A DNA stretch of 64,000 bases from Bacillota bacterium. GTDB taxonomy: Bacteria > Bacillota_A > Clostridia > Lachnospirales > Lachnospiraceae. Positions 35,090-46,075 of the stretch are shown piece after piece. The number at the start of each line of letters is the position of its first letter. Position 1 is the stretch's first letter. Where the stretch lies: NCBI GenBank assembly GCA_023407175.1, contig JAEYMU010000040.1:1-64000 (forward strand). The letters are read 5' to 3'. A program made the translations under genes and the position numbers. A model generated the notes under the pieces. That model was not told where the DNA came from, made no database searches, and was given only the letters and a program-made list of their open reading frames with translations.

Positions 35090-37147
35090 TTATTTTATTT
35101 CCCTAATTTCTATTTTTTTGCTGCCTAAGGTCACGCAGGAGGAGGAATTTTCTATGGTTATCGTCGTGTAATTGGAAGGATTATCATAGTCCATGCCTAC
35201 TCCGTCATCCTGGTACAGCCGGTATTCGGCCCTGGTCTTAACAAAGCCCAACAGGAATAATTCCTCCTCGTTCAGCAATTGCGTATGCTTTGCACCATAG
35301 GAAAGCGGAATAATATGATCAGGGCGAAGGAATATTACCAGCTCCTCCAATGCGATGTCAATATAATGATATCCCTGCTCCAGGATTTCACTTTCCATAT
35401 CCTCAAGACTTCTTAGGCGGTACATTTTCATCGGCTCCGGCAGATACACAGAACGTCCTCTTGCATTCTTCTGATAGATGGGAGCAAGCATCAGACCATC
35501 TCCCAACATTAGCTGATCCTCCACCTGTGCCGCCCGGATATCCTCTGGATAATCGAAGGCCAGAGGTCTGAAGATCATTTCACTATTCAGTGCTGCCTTC
35601 ATGTATTCACTGTAAAGATAGGGGATGATACCATAACGGATTTGGAGCATATTGCGGAAGGTATCCAGCTTCTCAAACTGATAAAGCTCCTGCAGCCTCG
35701 TTCCGATTGCCGAATGGTTTCTCATCAGCGGGGTGAAGATTCCAAATTGCAGCCAGCGAAGCAGCAGCTCCTGGGTAGTATGATTGTTAAAGCCTCCCAG
35801 GTCCGCACCGCAGTAAAGGAAGCCGCACATATTTAAGGAAGGCATCATCTGGATATTCAATAGCAGATGGGCCCACCAGGAGCTGTTATCCCCTGTCCAG
35901 ATACCGCCGTACCGATGCATTCCGATACAGGAGGAGCGGGAAAACAGCAGCAGCCTCTGATTCGGCTTCAGTTCCTCAAAGGCCTCCGCCGCTGCCCGTG
36001 TCATATTGTAACCGTAGAGGTTATGAACCTTATCATGGCGTACCTGCTCGCCATTCAGTTTATGGTAAAAGCTCCTGTAATCCTCCGGATTATTGGTGAT
36101 CCCACGCATGATGTCCTGGAAATGGAAGAAAATGTCGATATTCATATTCTCACCCTTAAGGGAATCCAGCTCCTCGAAAACCTCCTGCAAGTGCTTTTGC
36201 GAATAAAACATAGCCGGCTCATTCATATCGTTCCAAAAGCCCTCAATCCCCTGGTCAAGCAGGAACTTATATTTCTTTCCGAACCAGTCTCTTGCCTCCC
36301 TGTTTAATACATCCGGAAAATGAACTCTCCCCGGCCATACTCCGGCCACAAAATTCTCACCCTCTGCATCTTTGCAGAAATAATCATTCTTCACGCCCTC
36401 TTCGTAGACATCATAGCCCTCTTCGATCTTAACTCCTGCGTCTATAATCGGGATCAGGCGGATTCCATCTTTTTTAAGCTCATCGGTCAGTCCTTCCAAA
36501 TCGGGAAAGGCCTGGGTATCTACGGTAAAGTCCTTATAGCTGTCCATATAATCAATATCAAGGTAAATCATATCCAAAGGAAGGTCATTATTCCGGTAGC
36601 CGGCAACTACCTCTCTGATATCCTTTTCATCCCGGTAGCCCCACCTGCTCTGACCGTATCCGAAGGCCCATTTGGGAGGGATATAGCTGGTGCCGATCAG
36701 TGTCCTGAATTCCTTTACAATTTGGGTAAGGGTTTGTCCCTCAATCAGATAGAGTACCAGATTTTCCTCCTCCGGGGTGATGGTAAGCTGCTCCGGGCTG
36801 GTATGTCCGACATCAAAGGTAATCTTTCCGGGAAAATCAAGGAATAATCCAAAGGTTTTCGCTCCATGGACAAGCAGAAAGTTATGTGCTCCGTACAGGG
36901 ATCTTTTATCCTCCGTATGCTGGGTCACATCGCTGCAATTGCTCTCATAGATTCCTCCCCGTTTATTTATTCCTCCGACATTTTCACCCAGACCATATAC
37001 CACGTCTGTATCTGCCATAGTATAGGAATAATATAGTCCTCCCTCTTGTACTCTGCTTAAATAAAGCAGCTCACTCTCACAAGCCGGAAGCTCCATGACA
37101 ACAGAATCGGTTTGAATCGGATTTCCATAAATATATTTATATATCAT
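35090..37147 (-). CDS. Alpha-glucosidase (GH31)
   Basis: The 685-residue enzyme has the GH31 nucleophile region GFWNDMNEPAMF and the acid/base region GIWTGDNSSWWAHL. The N-terminal beta domain ends at about 140, the barrel spans about 160-500 (start IPPKWAFGYGQSRWGY) and the C-terminal beta domain follows. It should release glucose from maltose-type oligosaccharides in the cytoplasm; no signal peptide is present. It is divergent from an AraC-type regulator with 168 bp between starts, so that regulator probably controls it. The exact linkage could be alpha-1,4, alpha-1,6 or alpha-xyloside. Confidence 0.93.
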   Translation of the reverse strand: MIYKYIYGNPIQTDSVVMELPACESELLYLSRVQEGGLYYSYTMADTDVVYGLGENVGGINKRGGIYESNCSDVTQHTEDKRSLYGAHNFLLVHGAKTFGLFLDFPGKITFDVGHTSPEQLTITPEEENLVLYLIEGQTLTQIVKEFRTLIGTSYIPPKWAFGYGQSRWGYRDEKDIREVVAGYRNNDLPLDMIYLDIDYMDSYKDFTVDTQAFPDLEGLTDELKKDGIRLIPIIDAGVKIEEGYDVYEEGVKNDYFCKDAEGENFVAGVWPGRVHFPDVLNREARDWFGKKYKFLLDQGIEGFWNDMNEPAMFYSQKHLQEVFEELDSLKGENMNIDIFFHFQDIMRGITNNPEDYRSFYHKLNGEQVRHDKVHNLYGYNMTRAAAEAFEELKPNQRLLLFSRSSCIGMHRYGGIWTGDNSSWWAHLLLNIQMMPSLNMCGFLYCGADLGGFNNHTTQELLLRWLQFGIFTPLMRNHSAIGTRLQELYQFEKLDTFRNMLQIRYGIIPYLYSEYMKAALNSEMIFRPLAFDYPEDIRAAQVEDQLMLGDGLMLAPIYQKNARGRSVYLPEPMKMYRLRSLEDMESEILEQGYHYIDIALEELVIFLRPDHIIPLSYGAKHTQLLNEEELFLLGFVKTRAEYRLYQDDGVGMDYDNPSNYTTITIENSSSCVTLGSKKIEIREIK

Positions 37148-37315
37148 ATTGTTATCCTCTTTTCTTTTTGGATGATACGTGATATTATACTATACAAAAT
37201 TATTGGTTTCTTGCTGTATCATATATAAAAATAACACAATAATATGATGAACACAATATGAAAACTCAACAGCGGCACAAAATGCACGATACAAATTATC
37301 ACAGGGAGTGACAGC

Positions 37316-38203
37316 ATGGACAGAAAGCACGAAGCAATCGATTATCTTAAGGAGAACAAAAACCACGGGGATGTCCTGCTCCCCTTCGAATACTATCGGT
37401 GCACCTTCGCCAATGAATCCATTCTTCCGATCCACTGGCATGAAGAGGCCGAAATAACCCTGATCCAGGAGGGAAGTGCCAGATATACCATAGATTTTAA
37501 TACCTATGAAATCAAAAAGGGGGATCTTATCCTGATTTCTCCCCATGTCCTTCATTCGGCTCAGGTTCCTCCCGGCGAAACACTAACCTCTGATTCCTAT
37601 GTCTTTCACCTGGACATGTTAAGCTGTAAGACCATGGATTCCTGTACCCTTAAATATCTGGTTCCCCTGCAAAAGGGAACTGACCAATTTCCTCCCATAA
37701 TCAAGCCGGGCACACCCTGCTACGAGGAATTAGTCTCCTGCATCCGGCAAATAAATACCGCTTATCGGACTGCCCGGAGCGGATACGAATTGATCTTAAA
37801 ACAGGCCCTGTTTCAACTCCTCTATCTGCTGTATGACAGTAAGCTCATATTGGTGAAATCCGAGAAGGGGCTGTCCAGCCAAACTAAGGAAAAGCTGAAA
37901 TATATTCTGGCCTATATCGAAGATAATTATGAAAAGCAACTGACCATAGAGGATCTGGCCAGCCTGTGTCATTTCAGCAAATGCCATTTCATGAATTTCT
38001 TTAAGAAATACACCGGAATGACCTGTATGGAATATATCATCCATTACCGTCTGAGTATGATTGCCGCGAAACTCCAAGGATATGCGGGCAGTATCACCGA
38101 CCTGGCTATGGATTCCGGCTTTAATAATATTTCCTATTTTAACCGTGCCTTTCGAAAAAAATACGGAACCACACCGAAAAGATATGCGCAGGTACGCAGT
38201 TAA
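37316..38203 (+). CDS. AraC-family transcriptional regulator
   Basis: The 295-residue protein has an N-terminal cupin sensor, including IHWHEEAEITLIQEGSA and GDLILISPHVLHSA. A C-terminal double helix-turn-helix begins near residue 190; it shows LTIEDLASLCHFSKCHFMNFF and the final FNNISYFNRAFRKKYGTTP, the AraC signature. GGGAGTG precedes the ATG. Opposite orientation to the GH31 gene, with about 168 bp between the starts, suggests activation of the glucosidase in response to a sugar. Its own promoter is not clear. Confidence 0.92.
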   Translation: MDRKHEAIDYLKENKNHGDVLLPFEYYRCTFANESILPIHWHEEAEITLIQEGSARYTIDFNTYEIKKGDLILISPHVLHSAQVPPGETLTSDSYVFHLDMLSCKTMDSCTLKYLVPLQKGTDQFPPIIKPGTPCYEELVSCIRQINTAYRTARSGYELILKQALFQLLYLLYDSKLILVKSEKGLSSQTKEKLKYILAYIEDNYEKQLTIEDLASLCHFSKCHFMNFFKKYTGMTCMEYIIHYRLSMIAAKLQGYAGSITDLAMDSGFNNISYFNRAFRKKYGTTPKRYAQVRS

Positions 38204-38244
38204 GCTATCCTTCATGAAATGGAATAGATTTCATTACTTTTCAC

Positions 38245-38276
38245 AAAAGAGGCCACCGCATTGGTGACCTCTTTTA
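38245..38276. terminator. Bidirectional terminator between AraC gene and leuS
   Basis: AAAAGAGGCCACC pairs with GGTGACCTCTTTT across a 5-nt loop, with one mismatch. The T-rich arm on each strand makes it usable by both convergent genes. Confidence 0.8.
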
Positions 38277-38321
38277 TAATGTGCCTATGATTGGCTGCCA
38301 TTTTGCTATATTCTTTCCTGC

Positions 38322-40730
<2,409 letters not shown>

Positions 40731-40756
40731 CTTAACTCCTCCTAATGTTTAATAAA

Positions 40757-41015
40757 TAAAAAAACCCTTCATCTCAATTCAGAGACGAAAGGTGAACTTC
40801 CGTGGTACCACTCCAATTCGTATGCTCCATATAAGCTGATTGCTTTACCGGAAAGCAGGCCGCAAGCCTCCTCGCTGGTGAAGATATCCGGCCGGATATA
40901 CGCACTTTGCTTCGATAACGGGAAAACCGCTCCGGCCTACTAAAGTTCAGCCAGAGAGCTCAAAGGCGAGTTGGGAGTCTGTCGCTGCTGCCTTCCACCA
41001 ACCGGCAGCTCTCTG
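40757..41015 (-). promoter_or_regulatory. Leucine T-box riboswitch upstream of leuS
   Basis: On the minus strand the T-box core AGTGGTACCACGG (plus 40800-40812) is followed by a terminator hairpin (plus 40764-40793) and a run of eight T (plus 40757-40764). Stem I starts at about 41014 (AGAGAGCTGCC) and closes with AGCTCTCT at about 40960-40953. The specifier site on its 3' side reads CTC (plus 40968-40970), a leucine codon, just after the CCAA strand. Uncharged tRNA-Leu would pair with CTC and stabilise the antiterminator. Confidence 0.92.
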
Positions 41016-41084
41016 TATGCACAGGTTCTCTTAATACTCCTTGTCAAAGCCTATCTTATTATAATAAATGTTATACTTTTTATT

Positions 41085-41115
41085 TTCACACCAGCTCTCA
41101 AATCAGGGGTGTGAA
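41085..41115 (-). terminator. Weak terminator or hairpin after EamA gene
   Basis: TTCACACC at 41085-41092 pairs with GGTGTGAA at 41108-41115 across a 15-nt loop. The minus-strand downstream side is A-rich, not T-rich, so this is a poor intrinsic terminator. Confidence 0.35.
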
Positions 41116-41201
41116 TTATGCTTTTCAACAATTCACTACTTAAATATAATCATGCCTTTGGCTTTTGTCAAGATTTTTCAAGGGATTTTATATTGTTTCA
41201 A

Positions 41202-42062
41202 TCATATCAGTAATAAAAGTGTTCCCGCTACAATGAAAAGTAACCCCATAAATGATTTTTTCGTCAGCCTTTCCCTTAAAAACAGCCAGGAAAATGCTAT
41301 TGTGACAACAATACTCAGCTTATCAATGGGTACTACAATACAGGCCTCTCCCTCCTGCAACGCCTTATAATAGCATAGCCAGGACATTCCTGTTGTAATT
41401 CCTGAAAGACAGATAAAGAGCATGCTTCTTTTATTAATCTTTCTCATATCCTTATGACTTCGGGATACGAATACAACGACCCAGGCCATCATCAATACCA
41501 CTATAGTACGGATTGCCGTTCCAAGATTGGATTCCACATCCTGGATGCCGATTTTGGCCAGGATAGCGGTAAGACTTGCAAAAATGGCGGATAAAGTCGC
41601 ATAAATAAACCATCTGCTGCCTGCTGTATGTTGATGGTCCGCGCTTTTTTTGGTTATCATGAGCCAGGTACCGGTTCCGATTGCAAGCATGGACACAACC
41701 TTAAGAAAAGTTAACGCCTCTCCCAGAATCAGGATTGCCAGCAGCATACTCATAACTGTACTGGATTTATCAATCGGAGTAACCGTATTCACGTCTCCAA
41801 GCTGCAGAGCCTTAAAATAACAGAGCCAGGAAGCCCCTGTGGCAAATCCCGATAATATTAAGAAAATAAGTGTCTTACTGCTGATGTCCGTCAAAGCATT
41901 CTGTGATCCGACCACCAGCACCATAAGCCATGAAAACATCAAAATTATAATTGTACGGATTGCAGTAGCAAGATTAGAATTCGTATTTTTAATACCTATT
42001 TTTGCCAAGATGGCAGTAAGTCCGGCAAAAAATGCCGAACCAAATGCAAATACCAGCCACAT
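41202..42062 (-). CDS. EamA-family (DMT superfamily) membrane transporter
   Basis: The 286-residue protein has ten predicted spans in two repeated halves: the N-terminal half AGLTAILAKIGI and the second half ASLTAILAKIGI are near-duplicates, the mark of EamA tandem domains. It probably moves a small metabolite, amino acid or drug, but substrate is unknown. The ribosome binding site is GGAGGATAA. It stands alone on the minus strand, about 140 bp upstream of the T-box leader of leuS. Confidence 0.88.
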   Translation of the reverse strand: MWLVFAFGSAFFAGLTAILAKIGIKNTNSNLATAIRTIIILMFSWLMVLVVGSQNALTDISSKTLIFLILSGFATGASWLCYFKALQLGDVNTVTPIDKSSTVMSMLLAILILGEALTFLKVVSMLAIGTGTWLMITKKSADHQHTAGSRWFIYATLSAIFASLTAILAKIGIQDVESNLGTAIRTIVVLMMAWVVVFVSRSHKDMRKINKRSMLFICLSGITTGMSWLCYYKALQEGEACIVVPIDKLSIVVTIAFSWLFLRERLTKKSFMGLLFIVAGTLLLLI

Positions 42063-42177
42063 AATTTATCCTCCTGCAAAATATTATAATCCTTTCTTTG
42101 AACAATTTAAAATACTATCTTGCTAATTTTGAAGATAATCTTTTACACAAATCGTTTCTTTTATTTGACAGGGATTT

Positions 42178-42342
42178 CTAGTGTGCTGACCGTCTGGCAC
42201 TTGGACTAATGGCGTAGAATGAATTTTCAGTCTGCAAGGCGGAGGAAGAAGGCGTAGCGGTGGCTACGTCGACTGACGACAACGTGGCAGATGGAAATTC
42301 AGGCAAGCAATTAGCCAAAATGTCAGGCAGTCAGTGCACTAG
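42178..42342. repeat. 165-bp MITE-like element, full copy
   Basis: The element starts CTAGTGTGCTGACCGTCTGG and ends with the imperfect inverse, ending TCAGTGCACTAG. An inner unit runs from GAATTTTCAGTCTGC to GCAGATGGAAATTC, so it folds into a nested hairpin. The terminal repeat (CTAGTG...CTGACC) recurs at 48078-48130 in a short form, making this a family with at least two members here. It has no coding capacity. Confidence 0.8.
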
Positions 42343-42522
42343 TCCGGCATACCTTAAATATCTGTGCATATTTTCACTGATGCTGCGCCGATATTTGAAG
42401 TAAATTTTATTAAATTTAAGAAATCTTTAAAATTACTTTATGTAATCTAAAAGCTAAAAATCTATACTGTCTCAATAGAAATCAAATTTAGGCAGGCTTT
42501 GAAGAAAGGCATGGTGTATATT

Positions 42523-43695
42523 ATGAAAATCTGTATCTTAACAGGAAAATTCGGAATGGGCCATTTATCAGCGGCAACAGCAATAAAGCAGCAAATAGAT
42601 TGCAGCAATTTGCAGGCCGAGGTTGAAATCATTGACTGGCTTGAATTTGCCGCACCGAAATTTGCTGATAAATATTATTCCTTTTACACCCTTCTCGTAA
42701 ATAAGGGCGGTAATTTCTATAATAAATGGTATCAATTTTATGAAAACAGGCAAATCAATAGAAAACCGGAATTCAGCCACTATTTCCTATGGTGCTTCTC
42801 TAAATTCATGGAGGAAAAGCAGCCGGAACTTATCATTTCCACCCTGCCCACCTGCTCTCAAATTGTATCCCTGTACAAGGAGAAGATGAACTGTACCATC
42901 CCCCTGGTGACCTGTGTAACGGATATTACCGGACACTGCGAATGGATTAACAAAAATACGGAGCTCTATCTGGTAGGCTCTGAAGCAGTAAAGCAGAAAT
43001 TTATACAAAAAGGCGTACCGGAAGATAAAATCCATGCAACCGGTATACCCGTCAGAATGGAGTTTATAAAAAATCCGGCCCCCAGGATTAAAAGAAAGGG
43101 CCGTCCTAAAGTAAAGCTTCTGCTTATGGGCGGAGGGCTTGGAATGCTTCCCGAAGATCCCGATTTTTATCTTGGCCTGAATGCCCTGCCAAATACCGAG
43201 GTAACAGTAATTACCGGTAAAAATCAAAGATTACTCCGGCTGCTTGACGGAAGATATCCCGGCATTAGAGTCTTCGGTTATATTGATAACATTCAGGATT
43301 ACATGCGGGAGGCTGATTTAATCATCACAAAGCCAGGCGGCATCACAACCTTTGAGGCCATCCATGCCGGAGTTCCCATCGCTGCCCTGAACCCCTTCAT
43401 GCAGCAGGAGATTCACAATGCCCGGTATATTGAGGATATGAACATCGGCAGGATAATTAGCGGCAATTCCCAAAAGTGTGTCAAGGATATTACCGAGCTG
43501 CTTTATTATGGGAAGCTTGAGGATTACCGGACAAATATCCGGCGAATCAGGGAACACTTGGAGGAGCTTAGTTTGTCCGATGTATTGCAGGAGGTCCTTC
43601 CCGATTATCCCGTAAGCCTTCCACGCTATTCCACCGCCTATTACAGGAAGAACGGAGAGATGTCAATCAATGAAAAAATTAGTTTTAACATTTGA
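42523..43695 (+). CDS. Diacylglycerol glycosyltransferase-like (UgtP/MGDG synthase family)
   Basis: The 390-residue protein starts MKICILTGKFGMGHLSAA, the typical MGDG-synthase N-terminus with GxGH. The C-terminal GT28 domain shows LLLMGGGLGM and the nucleotide-sugar binding stretch ADLIITKPGGITTFEAIHAG. These enzymes add sugar to diacylglycerol at the inner membrane face to make glycolipids. I chose the ATG at 42523 as it matches the family start; upstream TTG, ATG and GTG starts are possible. The next gene begins 26 nt inside its 3' end, so they are coupled. It could alternatively use a different lipid acceptor. Confidence 0.85.
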   Translation: MKICILTGKFGMGHLSAATAIKQQIDCSNLQAEVEIIDWLEFAAPKFADKYYSFYTLLVNKGGNFYNKWYQFYENRQINRKPEFSHYFLWCFSKFMEEKQPELIISTLPTCSQIVSLYKEKMNCTIPLVTCVTDITGHCEWINKNTELYLVGSEAVKQKFIQKGVPEDKIHATGIPVRMEFIKNPAPRIKRKGRPKVKLLLMGGGLGMLPEDPDFYLGLNALPNTEVTVITGKNQRLLRLLDGRYPGIRVFGYIDNIQDYMREADLIITKPGGITTFEAIHAGVPIAALNPFMQQEIHNARYIEDMNIGRIISGNSQKCVKDITELLYYGKLEDYRTNIRRIREHLEELSLSDVLQEVLPDYPVSLPRYSTAYYRKNGEMSINEKISFNI

Positions 43696-44266
43696 CGACG
43701 GGCCCAGTCCCATCTATACCGGACAATTGTTAGATGTCCTAAAGGAGTATAAGGTCAAGGCAACCTTCTTCGTTGTTGCAAATAACGCAATTAAGTCACC
43801 CGAACTGATCCGGCGCATGCAGCTGGAGGGACACTGTATAGCCCTGCACTCCCTGGCACACCGCCATGCGTTCTTATGCAGCTATCGTTATCTGAAGCAT
43901 GATTTTTCCCATAGTCTTGAATTGCTGAAGGGCTTAAATTGCAGGATTAGCTTTTACCGTCCTCCCTGGGGAGTAAGAAATCTGTTTACCAAGAAATTCG
44001 TAGAAAAGCATCATTTGCATATGGTGCTATGGGATATCATGACCGGTGACTGGAAAGCGAAAACCACTTCCCTCCAGATAGCATGCCAGCTTGAGCTTAA
44101 GGCTTTCGACGGTGCCGTAATCTGCCTTCATGACGGCTGCGGAAAATACGGTGCCGCAAAGGATGCTCCCCGGCATACCATTGATGCATTACAAGCAGTA
44201 ATACCAAAATTATTGAAAAAGGGTTATGAATTTGTAACCGTAGAGGAATTCTATCAGCATGCATAA
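43670..44266 (+). CDS. Polysaccharide deacetylase (NodB domain), cytoplasmic
   Basis: The 198-residue protein has the NodB motifs: LTFDDGPS at residues 6-13 (catalytic and metal-binding Asp), HSLAHRH (the two metal His), YRPPWGVRN, and LHDG near 150 for the final His. There is no signal peptide, membrane span or extra domain, so it should act inside the cell or on a lipid-linked substrate at the inner face. Cell-wall deacetylases are normally exported, so this placement is unusual. It overlaps both neighbours, 26 nt with the glycosyltransferase and 8 nt with the flippase-like gene. An ArnD-like role on lipid-linked sugar is a possible reading. Confidence 0.85.
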   Translation: MKKLVLTFDDGPSPIYTGQLLDVLKEYKVKATFFVVANNAIKSPELIRRMQLEGHCIALHSLAHRHAFLCSYRYLKHDFSHSLELLKGLNCRISFYRPPWGVRNLFTKKFVEKHHLHMVLWDIMTGDWKAKTTSLQIACQLELKAFDGAVICLHDGCGKYGAAKDAPRHTIDALQAVIPKLLKKGYEFVTVEEFYQHA

Positions 44267-45308
44267 TCAGACAATGAAAGCCAAAAAACAAATATTCAGT
44301 ATTCTCGCCTTACTCCTTATCATATCCTTTACCCTCTATCTATGTCTGAAGGGATATTCCCTGTCGGAGCTGGTGGATGCATTAAAGACTGCCGACTATA
44401 CCTATCTCCTGATGGGACTGGGCCTGATGTTTCTCTTTGTTCTCTGTGAGGGGGGCAATATTTATATTATCCTGAAGGCTCTGGGACAGAAGGCTTCCTT
44501 TGGAAGCTGTTTTCTGTATTCCAATGTCGGCTTTTATTTCAGCTCTATCACACCCTCGGCAAGCGGAGGACAGCCCATGCAGATTTATTATATGAAGCGG
44601 GACAAAATCCCCCTCTCTGTTTCAACCATTGTTATCTTTTACACCGTATTGGTATATCAGATAGCAATGATGCTCCTTGGCGGTGCAGCATTTATTTTTC
44701 GCTATGACATGGCCCTCCAGTTTATTGCCCGGCTGAAGTACTTATTTATCATCGGTACAGTAATTAATACCGGTGCCATTTTCTTATTTTTTGCACTTAT
44801 GTTCTCCAAGAAAATTTTACCGGGTATTCTGGCCTTTCTGGTAAGGGCCGGATGCAGGCTCCGTATTGTAAAGGATAAGACAAAAGTAGAATTAACCCTG
44901 AGAAAAAGCATGGCTTCCTATCAGGAAAAGGCCGATGTTATCATAAAACACCCTGTCCTATTCCTGCAGGTTTTGTTCATAACAGTGGTTCAACTTCTTG
45001 CATTAAGTCTGATTCCATATCTGGTTTATAAGAGTATGGGCTTTCAGACTGACGGCCTGATTACCCTGACGGCCTGTCAGGCCCTGCTTACAATTTCCGT
45101 ATCCGCCATTCCCCTTCCTGGAGCTGAAGGGATAACCCAGGCAGGCTTTTTACAGGTTTTTAATCTCTTTTTCCCTGGGAAAGCAATCGCCTGTGCCATG
45201 CTCCTCCACCGGATATTAAGCTTTTATATCCCCCTGATTTTCAGCTTCCTCCTCTATATGGCTACTCATTTTAAATCAGTTAAGACAGTTGGAAGCTGGA
45301 GCTCATGA
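44259..45308 (+). CDS. Flippase-like membrane protein (lysylphosphatidylglycerol synthase TM region family)
   Basis: This 349-residue protein has about eight hydrophobic spans, matching the transmembrane half of MprF and the YbhN/UPF0104 flippase-like proteins. Characteristic stretches are SSITPSASGGQPMQIYYM and the late ISAIPLPGAEGITQAGFL. The soluble synthetase half of MprF is absent. The family is linked with moving lipids or lipid-linked sugars across the membrane. The start at 44259 overlaps the deacetylase stop; an in-frame ATG at 44274 is the alternative. Overlap with two enzymes of lipid and sugar chemistry makes a shared glycolipid pathway likely. Confidence 0.85.
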   Translation: MHNQTMKAKKQIFSILALLLIISFTLYLCLKGYSLSELVDALKTADYTYLLMGLGLMFLFVLCEGGNIYIILKALGQKASFGSCFLYSNVGFYFSSITPSASGGQPMQIYYMKRDKIPLSVSTIVIFYTVLVYQIAMMLLGGAAFIFRYDMALQFIARLKYLFIIGTVINTGAIFLFFALMFSKKILPGILAFLVRAGCRLRIVKDKTKVELTLRKSMASYQEKADVIIKHPVLFLQVLFITVVQLLALSLIPYLVYKSMGFQTDGLITLTACQALLTISVSAIPLPGAEGITQAGFLQVFNLFFPGKAIACAMLLHRILSFYIPLIFSFLLYMATHFKSVKTVGSWSS

Positions 45309-45360
45309 TTTTATGCTGACTTGAATATACTTAATAAAATCAACACTTTATGAGGTTCTC

Positions 45361-45969
45361 ATGAATTATATTATTGAGTTTATCTCTGAATATGGCCTTG
45401 CAGCCATGTTTCTCATCATTATGCTGGAATACGCCTGCTTCCCCGTATCAAGTGAAATTGTACTTCCCTTCTCCGGGGCTGTGGCGTCCATAAACAATAC
45501 GAATTTCTTTGTCATCCTTCCCCTTAGCGTGCTTGCAGGACTCCTGGGAACAGGCTTTTGCTATGCAATTGGTTGGTTTGGCGGAGGACGTATCATCGCC
45601 GCAATTACAAATAAATTTCCAAAAACTAAAAAGGGAATTGACTCTGCCTATGCAAGGTTTCAGCAGCATGGCGCCGCTACTGTCTGCATTGGGAGGGTCA
45701 TTCCCTTAATCCGTACCTATATTGCCCTGATTGCGGGAGCTGCAAAGCTAAATCCCGTTACCTATTTTTGTGCCTCCGCTCTTGGGATCACAATCTGGAA
45801 CACCCTTCTGATCGGACTCGGATATACTCTGCGGGAAAATTATCAAAAGGTCGGCGCATATTATGTCAGGTATAAGCATAATTTGATTCCTGTTTTTATA
45901 ATCTTTGCAGGTATGCTGATTGCGAATTATGTAATAAAGAAAAGAAGAAAACGCAGGCTGGCTGGGTAA
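45361..45969 (+). CDS. DedA-family membrane protein
   Basis: The 202-residue membrane protein has the DedA core: EYACFPVSSEIVLPFSGAVA near the N-terminus, a Gly-rich AGLLGTGFCYAIGWFGG, the conserved RVIPLIRTYIALIAGAAK and a basic C-terminus KKRRKRRLAG. DedA proteins recycle undecaprenyl phosphate and affect envelope integrity. It follows the flippase-like gene by 52 bp on the same strand and probably belongs to the operon. Confidence 0.9.
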   Translation: MNYIIEFISEYGLAAMFLIIMLEYACFPVSSEIVLPFSGAVASINNTNFFVILPLSVLAGLLGTGFCYAIGWFGGGRIIAAITNKFPKTKKGIDSAYARFQQHGAATVCIGRVIPLIRTYIALIAGAAKLNPVTYFCASALGITIWNTLLIGLGYTLRENYQKVGAYYVRYKHNLIPVFIIFAGMLIANYVIKKRRKRRLAG

Positions 45970-46075
45970 GCATCTTTTAGCATTCGTGAATCATTACTTC
46001 CCCCTAATACACCCTGGGTTTGCATAAAAATTGTACAAGAAAGCCCTTTCACAGCTTGAAAATGATTATATTCTA

